A stretch of DNA of 64,000 bases, taken from positions 101,095 to 165,094 of the forward strand of contig MEHQ01000488.1 of assembly GCA_008828725.1 (NCBI GenBank), written 5' to 3'. The DNA is from Saccharina japonica (taxonomy: Eukaryota; Sar; Phaeophyceae; Laminariales; Laminariaceae). Each line of letters begins with the position of its first letter. Position 1 is the first letter of the stretch. The notes beneath the pieces were generated by a model. It searched no databases, was not told where the DNA came from, and worked only from the letters and a program-made list of their open reading frames with translations. Made by a program: the position numbers and the translations under genes. Positions 20,999 through 31,906 of this stretch are shown in pieces.

Positions 20999-21654
20999 TC
21001 ACCGCTCCCGGTGCAGCACCGACTCGTAAGCGCTCTCCCGTCCTTTTACCCCCATTTCCTTGACTAGGTGGTCGACCATGCGTTGGGCTTCTTTCGAAAA
21101 CCCTCCGGTTATGTCGTATAACGGATAAGCTGTCCGATCCGCGATCCACCAGTTGCTAGTGGGAAGGGTGGTTGTCCTCCCTGGGGTCCCCATCCCCGCA
21201 TCATGGGTTGACCACCCCACGGTGCCTGCCACCCCTGAGTTCCCGCTGGTCCGATGAATCCTGGCTGCTGTTGACCAGTGAACCCTGACTGCTGTTGACC
21301 AGCGAACCCTGGCTGCTGTTGATGTGGCGGCCTTGGTACCATCGGAGATCCCCACCGCGATCTAAGATTCGGTTGTGCTCCTTTTGGGGCTGCCTGTGGA
21401 CCCCATCGCCCTCCGACTCCAAAGGGCGACGGTAGAGGGAGAGGGGCCATCTGATTAAACCCGCCTCCCGCTCCTACAGGATGTTCCGGTCCTGTTGCCC
21501 CTTGTCCTGCACAGCGCTGCGGACTCCATCCAACCTGGCCGCCCTGTGGTGAGCCTCCAGCCTGGCCGCTCTGTGGCAGGCCTACCTGTGGCGGGCCTCC
21601 CCTCGGATAAGGTCCACCAAAAGGTCCCCAACACGGTCCCCCTATTCCTGCCAT
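20999..21654 (-). pseudogene. Gag C-terminal region, Gly/Pro/Gln-rich (copy 2)
   Basis: A 181-residue frame (21654-21109) starting at MAGIGGP is very rich in Gly, Pro and Gln and contains three near-identical octapeptides (QQQPGFAG, QQQSGFTG, QQQPGFIG). A second frame (21355-20999) carries the continuation WWIADRTAYPLYDITGGF, followed by a helical KEAQRMVDHLVKEMG segment that leads to the protease. No CCHC zinc knuckle and no capsid-like domain are visible. The start ATG falls inside a block that also occurs at 13425, so the true Gag N-terminus has probably been replaced by recombination. Confidence 0.6.
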
Positions 21655-21768
21655 GGCCGTTTGGTGACCCTGTTATGTTCCTCCCTTCCATCATTCCTCC
21701 CTCCCCGGGACGCCACCCGTTTCCCTTTGACGAAACCTATCGCTTTGCTGTCGTGTAGAGCAAGATGA

Positions 21769-21910
21769 ACTCGACGAAGCTGTGGAGTATACGACAGACT
21801 CGACGACGCTGTGTTGTACCTGATGTACTCGACGAAGCTGCGCAGTACACGACGGACTCGATAACGCTGTGTTGTACCCGATGTACTCGACGAAGCTGCG
21901 TCGTAGAAGG
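21769..21910. repeat. 29-bp minisatellite, four full units
   Basis: Units begin at 21769, 21798, 21827, 21856 and a partial at 21885. Differs from the copy at 13555 by exactly two 58-bp dimers (116 bp), showing recent expansion or contraction by dimer. Confidence 0.9.
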
Positions 21911-22172
21911 CAAAGATGGTGTCCAACGATGTAGTCCAGGGAGACGAGTGGAGTCCAGGGGATCGATGGAGTCTAGTAACACCGGGTTGGCTCCATCAAA
22001 CGGGCATAAACAGTGGCTCGGGACAAAGTGGGTGAGAAAAGGTTTCGAGTACATGTATATCTACCTTCTTGATTTACTGAAAGTTGTCCTACTTATCATA
22101 ACATATATATATGCAACCCTTCGAAAGCTCGAGTCTTCACTAACATAGTAACGTATGGAATCCCCTAGGTAT

Positions 22173-22577
22173 CTAAGACGCATCAATCTCATTGTAGGCA
22201 TTAGCTATATCCGTCATTGTTGTACATTCTTTACACATTATCTCTACGAATCTAGAACAGCAGAATCTATCATTTTGTAAACAACTATCGAGGTATAAAC
22301 ATCCATTCATAGAGTAACAATCGATAAAGGTTTCAGGGGCTACATATTCATGCATATCTCTACAATCCTCAAAATAACATTCTCTACAATTCTTAAATTC
22401 CAACGTACTGTTATCGAGCTTCCCCCGTTCCTGTTCCACTATGATAATATCCCTCAACCATGTTTCCAATTCCGGTAAGTTCTCAGCATGACAAAGAGCA
22501 GCTATAGAAAGGCTTACATTCCCCACACATAATTGAAGAACTAGAATCAATTTGCAATATCGCCATCCCTGAAACAC
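22173..22577 (-). CDS. Small secreted cysteine-rich protein (hypothetical)
   Basis: 134 residues. The N-terminus (about residues 8-30) is hydrophobic (LILVLQLCVG and following) with a plausible cleavage after LCHA, so a secretory signal peptide is likely. The mature part has ten cysteines spaced C-x2-C-x4-C-x14-C-x5-C-x5-C-x6-CC-x7-C-x2-C, an even number as in disulfide-stabilised extracellular proteins. No family is recognised. The frame is preserved here, while the duplicate at 14100-14575 is broken. It sits on the same strand as the Ty3-like element, between the putative 5' LTR/leader and the Gag region. It could be a host gene carried in by recombination, an accessory ORF of the element, or a chance frame; the signal peptide plus Cys pattern argues mildly for a real protein. 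Confidence 0.45.
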   Translation of the reverse strand: MFQGWRYCKLILVLQLCVGNVSLSIAALCHAENLPELETWLRDIIIVEQERGKLDNSTLEFKNCRECYFEDCRDMHEYVAPETFIDCYSMNGCLYLDSCLQNDRFCCSRFVEIMCKECTTMTDIANAYNEIDAS

Positions 22578-22745
22578 CTGTGAGAGCGACCTTGCAGTGC
22601 CTGTAGAATATGCGAAGATATGAAATCATAAAAATCCCTTGTCTTTTTATCGTCTCACAGTATGTATCAAGTGCAGGTCAATCAACAGATCTGAACTCAT
22701 TTTCAACCTGTACGATGAACAAAGGTACATTCCTATAGTGAGTGA

Positions 22746-23305
22746 TCACGTAAGAACTTAAAACAAAAAACAAAACTGGTTCAACAATCATCTTGAAAAA
22801 AACAAAACTGGTTCAACAGTAGTCCATGAACGAAATCATGATTTCACTCCGTTCTCACCATCCTGCCTGGACATACATAGACGGACATAGACACCCCCCC
22901 AGCTTGGTAGTAAACAACGCTTACTATAGCAGAGGCAGGGATGCATGTATGTACACCTTTCTAAGTAAAAAAAAGAAAAGAAAGATCTTTCCCAAAAAAA
23001 CAACATGTTGGTGACTGAAAAAATCGTAAGGTAAAGCAATCACAGCACCTACCCATCACTAATTGTGACACTATAATTTTGACTTTATCACTTAATCGTT
23101 CGAACTCACAGCAACGTACAGCATGCAGCAAGCAGCAGCGGTTACCAGCAAAAATAACCAAAACATAGCACAACACCGGCCGAGCCCCTCCTCGCCACCT
23201 CGACAGCGAGCATGCATACGCATACGAGCTTGTTGAGACTCGTACGAGTACAACGGCAGGTTGTTGTTTCTGTGTTGTTGCTGCAGCGTGTTGGTGTTGT
23301 TATCG
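22746..23305. other. No recognisable gene
   Basis: Low-information sequence with A-rich phrases (aaaacaaaactggttcaaca occurs twice near 22763-22818). No gene or RNA signal. Confidence 0.45.
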
Positions 23306-23690
23306 TCACAACGAGGGAGGAAGGTGCGTATCATTCTGCATCGGGGATGGGTCATCCATATACTGCAACCTGCTTTTTCCAAGAACATAATCCGCCAGAT
23401 GATACATATATCCTACATGCTCCCACGCATTGAGGTAATTTCAACACTGTCGATACCTCTACACAAGATCGTTCGAATGAGCCTAGTTTCATGCCGAGGT
23501 TCAAACTGCAGCGTTCGCGGTGGCCTCGCAGCAGAGGGTACCTGGCATCAGACGAAAATAAAAACTCAAAAATTCGAGCGACCCCGTAAACCGCATCAAG
23601 AAAACCTCCGCAACACTTGGAAATCTACTAAGATATTGCGACACTGATTGTACACGTACTGATACACAAACAAATATAGCGTCATGCAAC
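23306..23690. repeat. Dispersed repeat R3, copy 2
   Basis: Matches 1985-2400 in the same orientation. Lies in the leader of the Ty3-like element. Confidence 0.75.
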
Positions 23691-24266
23691 AGCTGTAGTA
23701 GTTGATATCGAGTTGTATGCGTCTGCTCTCTCTAGGTTGTGTACAGCAGTAGCAGTTGTACGTAGAGGCCACCTGCACAGATCTATGATTACGCGTACGT
23801 ATGTACAGTGTGCATATCATATCTAGCTCTCTCTATGAGTATCTACGAGCGATAGGCTGTTCCAGATACGTACGATTACGAGTATTTACGTAGAGCAGCA
23901 GAAAGCAATACCCCTTATCGAACACCTGCCCATGCATGACGAGAGATTTTAGATAGGAGCGATAGAGCGACTACCCCGAGACATTTAGAGCAGCTACATA
24001 CAGCATTGCTTAGGTACACGTAGATAGAGTACGATATCTGCACGAAGAGTGTCAAGCGACAAAAATAGGGCCTGCACGAGCACAAGAAGGAAGCACTCAG
24101 GACTAGAAAACCTTTCATGTTTCGACTGCCCAGCTTATTGTTTATGTTATTTTTACGAACTTGAACTATATAGCCTGGTTTGCTGCTGTACCTTTCTACA
24201 TGCTGCTGTACTACCTGCCTGTGTCAACCTATACACAGCTCCACGGAAATCTCGGCTGAAGCCCCA
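23691..24266 (-). promoter_or_regulatory. Ty3-like leader with putative primer-binding site
   Basis: Directly next to the LTR the coding strand reads TGGGGCTTCAGCC. About 250 bp of the leader is homologous to 14982-15320. Confidence 0.55.
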
Positions 24267-24734
24267 TGTAACGAAGGATAAGAGCTAATAAAGACGTACG
24301 CACTCATATCTCCAATCCACCTGTCCCTATGTCTCTCACCGCTTCTTGTTCGTTTCACTCCGTGATGTATGCAAGTTGGTTCCTTTATCCTGTCTCAATA
24401 GCTTCCTCCAAAGGCCAGTCTTCTGCCTGTGCACTCCAGTCTAGCCTCAAGCAATTCTCCTCTAAGCTCTAGTGCTGCACAATAGATCTCCGTATGAAAC
24501 CTTCGACAATGCCTTACTGTAACGATCGCTATGCTTAGACTCAATACTCAGTCACTCAAGCTCCCGTCAGACCAAGTTCTCTTCCGTTTTTCCCTCTGGA
24601 TTGGTTTTGTGTGTGTTTGGGTTTTGGACTAACGAGGGCGGTGCTTCCTTTGATGTGGCAGGGAGTTGCACATATCTAGGAAGCATTCCGCTACGTACGT
24701 ATTTTACGTTACGTATGCCATTTCCGCCGCAACA
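24267..24734 (-). repeat. LTR of Ty3-like element
   Basis: 468 bp with the same termini. It lacks one copy of the internal 22-bp duplication, accounting for the length difference from the 490-bp LTRs. Overall it is closer to 2615-3104 than to 15321-15810. Confidence 0.85.
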
Positions 24735-24903
24735 CATGGACCTGTTCCAATCATTCATGTTTTAACTGCCTAGTTTATTTTCCATACATTCTCTTGAGAA
24801 CTTCAACCAAAGGTGGTTCGGCTCGCTGGTGTACTTCTACCTGTGAGTCATACGAGGTTGTCAACCTGAAAACATGGCCCCACGGATCCCAGCTGAAGCC
24901 CCA
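24735..24903 (-). other. Short leader fragment between two LTRs
   Basis: Diverged version of the leader (gccccacggatcccagctgaagcccca), only 169 bp long, placed between two LTRs. It implies an internal deletion or unequal exchange. Confidence 0.6.
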
Positions 24904-25337
24904 TATAACGAAAGATAAGAGCAATTTTAGATACACTCACCCAAGTCTCCAATCCCCTGTCCCTAGTCTCTCACCGCTTCTTGTTCGTTTCCACCGTGGA
25001 TGTCTTCAGCTTGATTCCTCCCGTGTCCTGTCACGATAGCTTCCTGCAAATACCAGTCTTATCTCAAACACTCCTCTTCCAAGCTCTAGTGCTATACGAT
25101 AGATCTCCGGATGAAACCTTCGACAATACCTTACGGTAACGATCGCTGTACTCAAACTCTGTTCGCTGTCACTCAAACTCGTACCAGATCAAGTCCAGAT
25201 TGCTTTTTCCCTCGTTTGGTTTTGTGTGTTTGACTGCCGCCGTGTGCGGTGTACTTTCTAGATTGACAGGAGTTGTACGAATCTAGGTAGCATTCCGTTA
25301 CGTATCTAACGTGACGTCATATCAATCCGCCGCAACA
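24904..25337 (-). repeat. Diverged LTR
   Basis: 434 bp beginning TATAACGAAAG and ending CCGCAACA. It shares ordered words with the other LTRs but has many substitutions and deletions, so it is the oldest LTR in the window. Confidence 0.75.
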
Positions 25338-26304
25338 CCACCACAGCGTAAGGCGGCAGGGCGCGTCACCTTCCTTGAACGAATAGTCGGCTGGTGATGC
25401 TGTGGCGAGGAAAGTAGTGTTCTGGTGGAAGGCGGAATGGGTACTTGTACGAGAGCAAACAAACGTCGGCATGCAAACAAACACGTGGCCATTCGGCTAT
25501 TTCGCAAGGACGGTAATCGCACGACCTTGAGAGGGAACCCCCCCTCGAAGGCTATACCGATCTTCAGGGTAGAAAGTTTACGACCTTCCTGAAGGTCGCT
25601 ACCTCAGCAATAACGGTGCGAGTGGACCGATTTTATCCCTAGGATTGGCGAGGTCGGAGCATTATCGATGTTGATAACAGTACACCCCGAGGATCGCCAA
25701 CATTAGCGGTGCTGTTACCACGATACCCTAATAGGCGTCGACATTGTTGGGGGTATTGTACGTCGAATAGGGCAGCACCGTTTCCTGGTAACACATTATT
25801 CTACACCATCAGCGAGATGTTGGCAGCACCAATGCGCCAACTAAAGTAGTAACGTGTATATCATGATTGACGCTAAAACATGTAGCGTTTCAACGGCAGA
25901 TGTTGTATAGATATAATGCTGCATGCCTACAACGAATATATATATGCAGTAACGTTTTGATTGACGAAAACAAAACGAAACTTGATTACACATTGCTGTG
26001 GCGGCAGTGCCGGCACACGGTCGCATCCATAAAGCACCACATAGGTCCCCTAAAAAATGCCAAACTCCGTATGATACCATCCACGTAGTGAATTCTATAA
26101 AGTATGTGATACACCACAATGACACCACCTCCATCCGTTCCCTCAAACACGCGAAACACTCTACGTGACACGTTACTCAACGGAAGTACAGTGTACCCAA
26201 AAATACAAATATATATATCCGCATAATAAAATACGCTTTGGTAGTGGTGAGGATGGTGGTGGTGTCGTATTGGATCTTCAGGACTATGCCTGTTTCGGTA
26301 TATG
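25338..26304. other. No recognisable gene
   Basis: About 25995-26160 contains a degraded relative of the ~130-bp repeat at 53955-54340 (gctgtggcggcagtgccgg, then ccatccgttccct). Otherwise nothing assignable. Confidence 0.45.
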
Positions 26305-26770
26305 TTGCAGCGGGTTGTGAGCTAGAGGATAATACTGTGATGCGTAAGAGAATGTCGTGGCCAGTGCTACGCGGAGGGTCCATCGTTACAACGGGGGTCA
26401 AGCCGTACGAGGCTCCCCGCTTGAACGATGGAGGTTGAGGATGGGTTCCCCTGAAAGGAACGCCATCACGTCAATGGAAAGCCGAATGAAGGCCAAAACC
26501 TGGACTGCTGAAGCGGGTCGACCACCTGGTTTTAGTCGAAACCACCCCCAAGTGAAAGATCAAAGTCAAACCCAATGTCTATCGTTCAGTGATATGTCCA
26601 TCTGTCATGTGTCCACCTGTATGTTGCCCGCTATGCCCTTGGCTTACGCTTAACCAACGCACTACGCGTCTCGCATCTGACGCCCGGGGTATTCAAGAGC
26701 TCTGGACGAGAGCTTGGTTAGCCTTTCAGGAGGCAACTCCATTATCTCCATCGAACTCAACCAGCAATGA
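26305..26770. repeat. Dispersed repeat R6, copy 1
   Basis: Closely matches 46878-47345 in the same orientation, from gttgcagcgggt to ctcaaccagca. At the second site it is joined to ~100-bp GC-rich tandem units whose last words (gcagcggg) it shares. Confidence 0.85.
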
Positions 26771-28380
26771 GTTGAGCCTTCTCTCGTGACTGGCCCGAGA
26801 GGCGGACGCTGCTGTAACATGGTCCACCCAGGGAGGTAGGAGTGCAGCGCTTCGGGTACAGAGCTGCAGGCAAGGTGAGTTTGTCGGGCTCTTCAGGAGT
26901 TTTGGTAATCTGATGGAGAGGGGCTACCGGGTACAAAGGACAGGATGGGCTCCGAAGACTGTACTCGCCAGTGAGAGAGTGTTTGGGAATCTGCGTTTCT
27001 GGTTGTGCTGGCTGAATTGTATTGTCACGGGTGCCACATTGGTGTGGGGCCCCAAGTGACTGCACTGATTCGCTAAAGGCTGCATGGGTCGAAGAACGAA
27101 TTGAGCAACCTAGTAGGATATTGGTACGTATATATGAGGTAACATCCGCTCGAGGTGGATATCATGTTCGCACCTTTTGACTGCCACATACAGTACTGGC
27201 CCGCTCATAAGAGACCAGAAATCGGGCTTAGGCTGACTTTCTTGTTTTAGAAAGGGGTGTGTCCGTCACTAACTTCAGTATAATAGCTGTCGACTTTCTT
27301 ATTTCCCCCGTACTGTTTAGGCTGAGTGTCTTGTGGGGCACTTTCTTACGAGAGGGCCGGTAGTGTACCAAACCGAACATCCTCTATACTCGAATATATT
27401 ACGTAGCCATATTACATGTATGTCGGTACGAGTATATCCCACGAATACGTACCAGGTATATACTATGCTGCCGTCCCAAAGACGCACTCGTGAAATCCCC
27501 TTACAAATTCGAAGCCCAATACGAACTGTAAGTCGGTTACCACCGCTTTATGTTCACGGGGACGGAAGGGCAAGCACAGGCAGGGAAAGGGGAGAGCACC
27601 TTCACGAAACAAATGGCATGCTCCACTTGCCCGTGCTATCAAATCGAACCGGCTACATACGAAAATGTGTACGGCTACGGGAAGAGATGATTATATCTCT
27701 GAGAGCTGTGCTCTTGTATACGTATTCGAAGTATGTACATACGGGTGAATGAAAGTATATTTCCGGCAAACCTAACAAAATTCCCATAATATAATAGTTG
27801 GTCTAAGCAGACCACACATATTATGCTGACGTGCCTGTACCGCTGTAGTGTATAAAATTCGCAATATTTCGAATACGTGGGAGAGAGTAAAATTCGTGCA
27901 ATTTCAAATTGGATAATGAGTTCATTTACGAGTACGACCTACGTATTTTCTTTTTGTTTTACCGGAAGGTAAAATATCCACTGCTCGCTTCCCAGAGCGA
28001 GTCAACCACTTTTGATATGCTCAGCCAAAAGGTGCTTTCCGACGTATATTTCATATCAACATAATAATTCGTGTGTGACTTCATACTTGAAAACCAGAAC
28101 TTTGCACTTTGCTTTCGAAGTTGAAATATATTAATGCGCTACCCCCCGCCCGGAGAAGGGGGGTGGAGAGGGGAAGTCCCCCCCAGCTGCTCCAGCGGCA
28201 AATCCCACGCGAACATCCGTACACTCGAGTCAACTCTCAACCCAACTGGCGACATCTAACTCTTACCGCCAGCCTCCATTACAATATGGGAGTCTACCCG
28301 ATTTACGAACGCCCTCTTACGCCCCCCCCCTACTTGCCATATAATAGGGAACGCATGTAATAACACATTTCTTCGTACTT
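26771..28380. other. No recognisable gene
   Basis: No coding or RNA signal. A C/G-homopolymer-rich stretch lies at 28141-28190, just beyond the 3' end of the tyrosine-recombinase element. Confidence 0.45.
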
Positions 28381-29542
28381 TCAAGTCTGCCTATTCATAT
28401 CTAAAGGTGGGTTAACTTGCCCCCACTCTGTGCCCTGCCCCGGCTGAATCCCACCAATAATTCCTTTCTGGGCCATAACCTCTGCTACCCAACTAGCGTC
28501 CTCTCCGTGACTGCGAACATACGCCGTGTACGCATCGGACGCCCATCGTCCTTCACGCTGCAACACCTCTGGTGTCGCACCCCCCGACGACAAGTGCGTT
28601 GCGCCTCCAATCCTCAGGGAGTGCAGGGCGTATTCCTTCGCACGCACTCCCGCCACCGCAACCACTTTCTGCAAAGCTGTCGTCGCTTGCTGCTGTGTCC
28701 AAATGGACCATCTGCCATTACCAACGCCAAACGCAACCAAGGGGGCCGACGAGGGAAGGAACAGATAACAAAACGTCAATTCGATCATGAGATCGACAGC
28801 CCCACCACCCTCGCCCACACGCCTCGCCTGACCCACACGTACCCGCGTCAAGACCGCCCCTTTCCGCAATTGGTCCCCCTTTGACCCACGAAGCCAAACT
28901 TCAACTCGGTCCGCAGTCGACCATTGCGCCGCAGTCATCTGAAACTTTCCGCGAAAGGAAGCTACATCAGCCCGCCATAAACAATAAGTATCGTGAACGT
29001 GATTGGGTTTCCGCAAACATTTCGGACGTGCGAGTCAAGAAACAGAACAAAGCACACAGGGCAAGTCACTAAACACGACCCCCGGCCTGCCCCGTAGAAC
29101 TCAGCTTATCGCCTGCAATCAACATCTTCCACGAAACGGGCCGACGCACGGTAGCTTGGTTGCCGGCGTCGGCGTGAGAACGAGCTGCTCCTTTAAGGCC
29201 GTTAACCAATACGGGATGAGTGGTGTCAAGCTCGAACCCTCGCGAGATACGATGGGAAAACTCGATTGCTGACGAATGGCTCTCGATAGTAGCTTACCGC
29301 AATTTCTTGGTCGCAAATGCGTACGCTACGTACTCGAACAAATGCCAGACGTTGGTCATGCGGTCTCTGCAACGCTCGAGGAATTCAGACATGCCACAAC
29401 GTACCCGAAAGTCTACCCATGCGCCAAAATTCCCCTGATAAGTGCGTTCAGACGAGGGCGCAATGGCGTTTCGCATGAGTTCGAGGACAACACCGAAGTA
29501 CATAGGGATGTTCCCGCGCCCCCAAGGTCCTGCTCCTTCCAT
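28381..29542 (-). pseudogene. Tyrosine recombinase of DIRS-like element, copy A
   Basis: Frame 29542-29294 gives the N-terminal (SAM-like) part (ERTYQGNFGAWVDF, HLFEYVAYAFATKKLR). Later frames supply SATIESHLSAI and LFCFLTRTSE with the catalytic box I Arg. The frame 29016-28381 has YALHSLRIGGATHL (H-x-x-R) and GRWASDAYTAYVR (nucleophile Tyr). All four catalytic residues R-H-R-Y are therefore still visible, but frameshifts (one near 28978) separate them. The enzyme would integrate a circular cDNA by site-specific-type recombination. The frame overlaps the RNase H frame by 130 bases, which is also seen in copy B and is typical of the group. Confidence 0.9.
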
Positions 29543-30226
29543 AAAATGTCGGGGCGAACGTCACGCAAATTAACGAGGGCGGAAGCGCGATCCCAGCGAG
29601 AGATACCATCAGCGACCACGTCAAATATTCCACGAACGTGTTTTGCGTCAAATTTCCAACCAGAGGACAATTCAAGCACACCAAGGAGGCGCATCAGCGC
29701 GCCTGATCTCGGCTCCTTTGCCCCTCGACAACGCCGCACCCACTGAATGGCTGCTTCATTGTTGCCGCGCAACAGCGCACAGTCCCCCATCGCGGAAGGG
29801 CGTTCGGCGCACGGAGACACAAGGACCCAAGCAGAGACTACCATGCCAAGCAGTTCGAGAACGTTAATTGATATATCGTTCTCATCTTCAATGGACATAC
29901 TCGACCCGCAGAATCGAGACCGTTCCCCAGCGTCAAGCTCGTATCGCCAATATACACCAGTCTCAAGGCAAAACCCCCGACAGCGGTTTTGGATGCGTCC
30001 GAAAACAAAGTATGTCGAGGGTTGCGCTCAAGCCAATGATACATCGGAGCCGACAAAGATCCTCCACGCGCGTCCGCCAAACCTCGAGGTCCGCGTGGAA
30101 CTCGAGTCCCAGGGCGAGACGTCTCCCTGGATTGACCATACGACCAGCGAAGTCAGCTCCGGCGGCGATATGCGGCATACCGACCGAAGCCAACAAGCGG
30201 TTAACAAAGAACCCCCCCGGACGCAC
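29413..30226 (-). pseudogene. RNase H region of DIRS-like element, copy A
   Basis: Frames 30226-29963, 30080-29838 and 29898-29413 carry the RNase H core: TLFSDASKTAVGGFAL with the first Asp, INVLELLGMVVSAW with the Glu, LLRGNNEAAIQW where the second Asp has become Asn (copy B keeps Asp: GDNEAA), and VVADGISRWD. A frameshift near 30060, shared by both copies, separates the linker from the core. RNase H would remove the RNA strand during reverse transcription. Confidence 0.85.
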
Positions 30227-30463
30227 AGCAAATTAAACATGCATGAGGAAACTCACCCGCTGCGACACCTGCTTCGCAGAAGCACATGTACGAGTCTGGG
30301 GCCACTCCGCAAGTACGGTGCGCAACTTGAGACGCTTATGGGACGGAAACATGACCGTAAGCGCCTCAGTTTCAATAACCCAACCCAACACCTCGAGCTG
30401 TGTGTCCCAGTTAGTGATTTTTTATACTGAGAAGAGGGGTGGATCGGAGACACCACGTTCGCC

Positions 30464-31513
30464 CTACAAGCGAAAATGATCTGACGCCAGCAACTGTACA
30501 GCGCGCAAACAACGGCGGCCGTCCGGCCACCATTGCACCTCGACGAGAATGCCATCGTCTACGAAGTACCTCTGAAAACAATTGCTCCCCGTGGTACCCC
30601 CTGAACCAGGGACGGACCCACAGTCACCCGGGATAGCAACGACACGAACCCCACGCGGCAGGGAGAGCTCGACGTGCGCCACGGCGGCGGCCACTTATTG
30701 CGACACGTTTGCGCCCTAAAACGTAGAGTGGGTGTGAGCATGTTCTAGCGCAGATGCCATCAGCCCCCAAAACCCAGGGCTGTTACGCCAACCAAACTGC
30801 AATCGCAAATCCACGACAACATGATCACCGAACACGTATCCGGAAGTCGGCGCGCCTGCCGGGTCAATCGGAACCTGCCGGAAAGCATATTTGACGTCCA
30901 CGCGGCACAGGAGAATTCGAGAGCTGCTACCGTGCTTCTGTCGAAAAAACAGCACCCGTAACAAAACCTGACGGAGCACGTGACCGAGCTCGCACGGTGG
31001 TGCATAATCAAAGTCAGTGTCACCGTTAACGCTGGTCCGGTCGCCCACCCGCGCAAACGTAAGATCGTGAATAATCCTAAATTCGGGCTCGAGAACGACG
31101 CTTATGGGTGAAATGCGAAGACCCGTAATCTCGGTGGCGAATCGCAAATCAAGAACCAGAGCACGCCCGTGCATAACGTTCGCGCAATTGTTTTGGTGAA
31201 TATCGGAAGCATGCGTCGCGACGTCGGAGTGGTTGCCATATGCTAATTCTGTGATCAAATCTCCCCATTGCGCAACACCCACCGGCGCGCCCGGCGCCAA
31301 CACGCGAAACAATAAAGAAATAGAGGGAAATTGCTTGATGTCACCAAACCAGTGCTGTACTGTGTCAAGATGAATATACGGAGAAAACCACGAAGAGCCG
31401 ATCGTGGACATGAACAGGGCAACACTGCCCTGGCATTGACACAGGATTGATGAGCCTATTGAAGCAACACGATCGAGGCTCGCTGAACCCCGCGCGGACA
31501 CTGCCTGCACCAC
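30464..31513 (-). pseudogene. Reverse transcriptase of DIRS-like element, copy A
   Basis: Frame 31513-30716 has EPEFRIIHDLTF, CRVDVKYAFRQVPIDP (motif A Asp) and FGWRNSPGFWGLM (motif B). It reaches a TAG at 30716-30718 and, seven codons later in the same phase, a TAA, then continues as 30694-30464 with YFVDDG (motif C). The same two stops occupy the same places in copy B, so they predate the duplication. Both could derive from Gln codons by C-to-T change. A 1-base-class indel near 30480 shifts the frame again. Confidence 0.9.
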
Positions 31514-31531
31514 AACCTCCCGCGCGGCAAG

Positions 31532-31906
31532 TCACCCAGCTACCGCATTGAGTCGCAAATCACCCGAACGCACATCTTCGACCGCACTTCTCACGCACAC
31601 CGTGTCAACATGCAAATAACTCTCACGCACACCGACCTCCGTACCTTTCTCCCCGAAGGAGATCGAACCCGGAGCCACAGCAATGCGATCACGCCCAACG
31701 CCGCCATTGCCAACCAGAGCTCCTAACGCACGCCCACGCAACCCCCCAGCTCCACCGCGGGCGGTCGGTCGACCCCCCGCCCCACCGCTGGCGTCAGGCG
31801 TCGTAGCCGCTCCACCAACGGCCGGCGCAGCCGCCGCTCCACCGGCCTGCACAGCAGCCGCCCCCCCGGTGTTGGCCCAACCGACAGGAAGGGCCCGTGT
31901 CCTCAT
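31532..31906 (-). CDS. Ala/Gly-rich second ORF of DIRS-like element, copy A
   Basis: 124 residues, Ala/Gly-rich N-terminal half, then ALGALVGNGGVGRDRIAVAP and a short C-terminal part. Its ATG overlaps the stop of the gag frame as ATGA (31906-31903), so it may be translated by termination-reinitiation, or the two may be one Gag split by a frameshift. No domain recognised. Confidence 0.45.
   Translation of the reverse strand: MRTRALPVGWANTGGAAAVQAGGAAAAPAVGGAATTPDASGGAGGRPTARGGAGGLRGRALGALVGNGGVGRDRIAVAPGSISFGEKGTEVGVRESYLHVDTVCVRSAVEDVRSGDLRLNAVAG

Larger units (their letters stand above)
21635..22745 (-). repeat. Segmental duplicate B (minisatellite plus intact Cys-rich ORF)
   Basis: Homologous to 13425-14800. 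It joins the Gag-like region at ggtccccctattcctgcc. Between minisatellite and ORF lies a well conserved ~230 bp. Confidence 0.85.
15321..24734 (-). mobile_element. Ty3-like LTR retrotransposon, copy 2, with embedded methyltransferase
   Basis: Coding strand order: LTR 24734-24267, leader, Cys-rich ORF/minisatellite block, Gag tail, protease, RT, methyltransferase, integrase, chromodomain-like domain, LTR 15810-15321. That the two LTRs belong to one insertion is not certain: their left halves are only about 80% alike, and the block 21635-22745 also occurs elsewhere, so the 5' part may be a recombinant. The coding core 16150-21654 is certain to be one element. Confidence 0.6.

Noticed and set aside
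29747-30430. Plus-strand frame of 227 codons (also 36069-36752)
   Set aside because: Antisense shadow of the RNase H and RT connection of the YR element; duplicated only because the region is duplicated.
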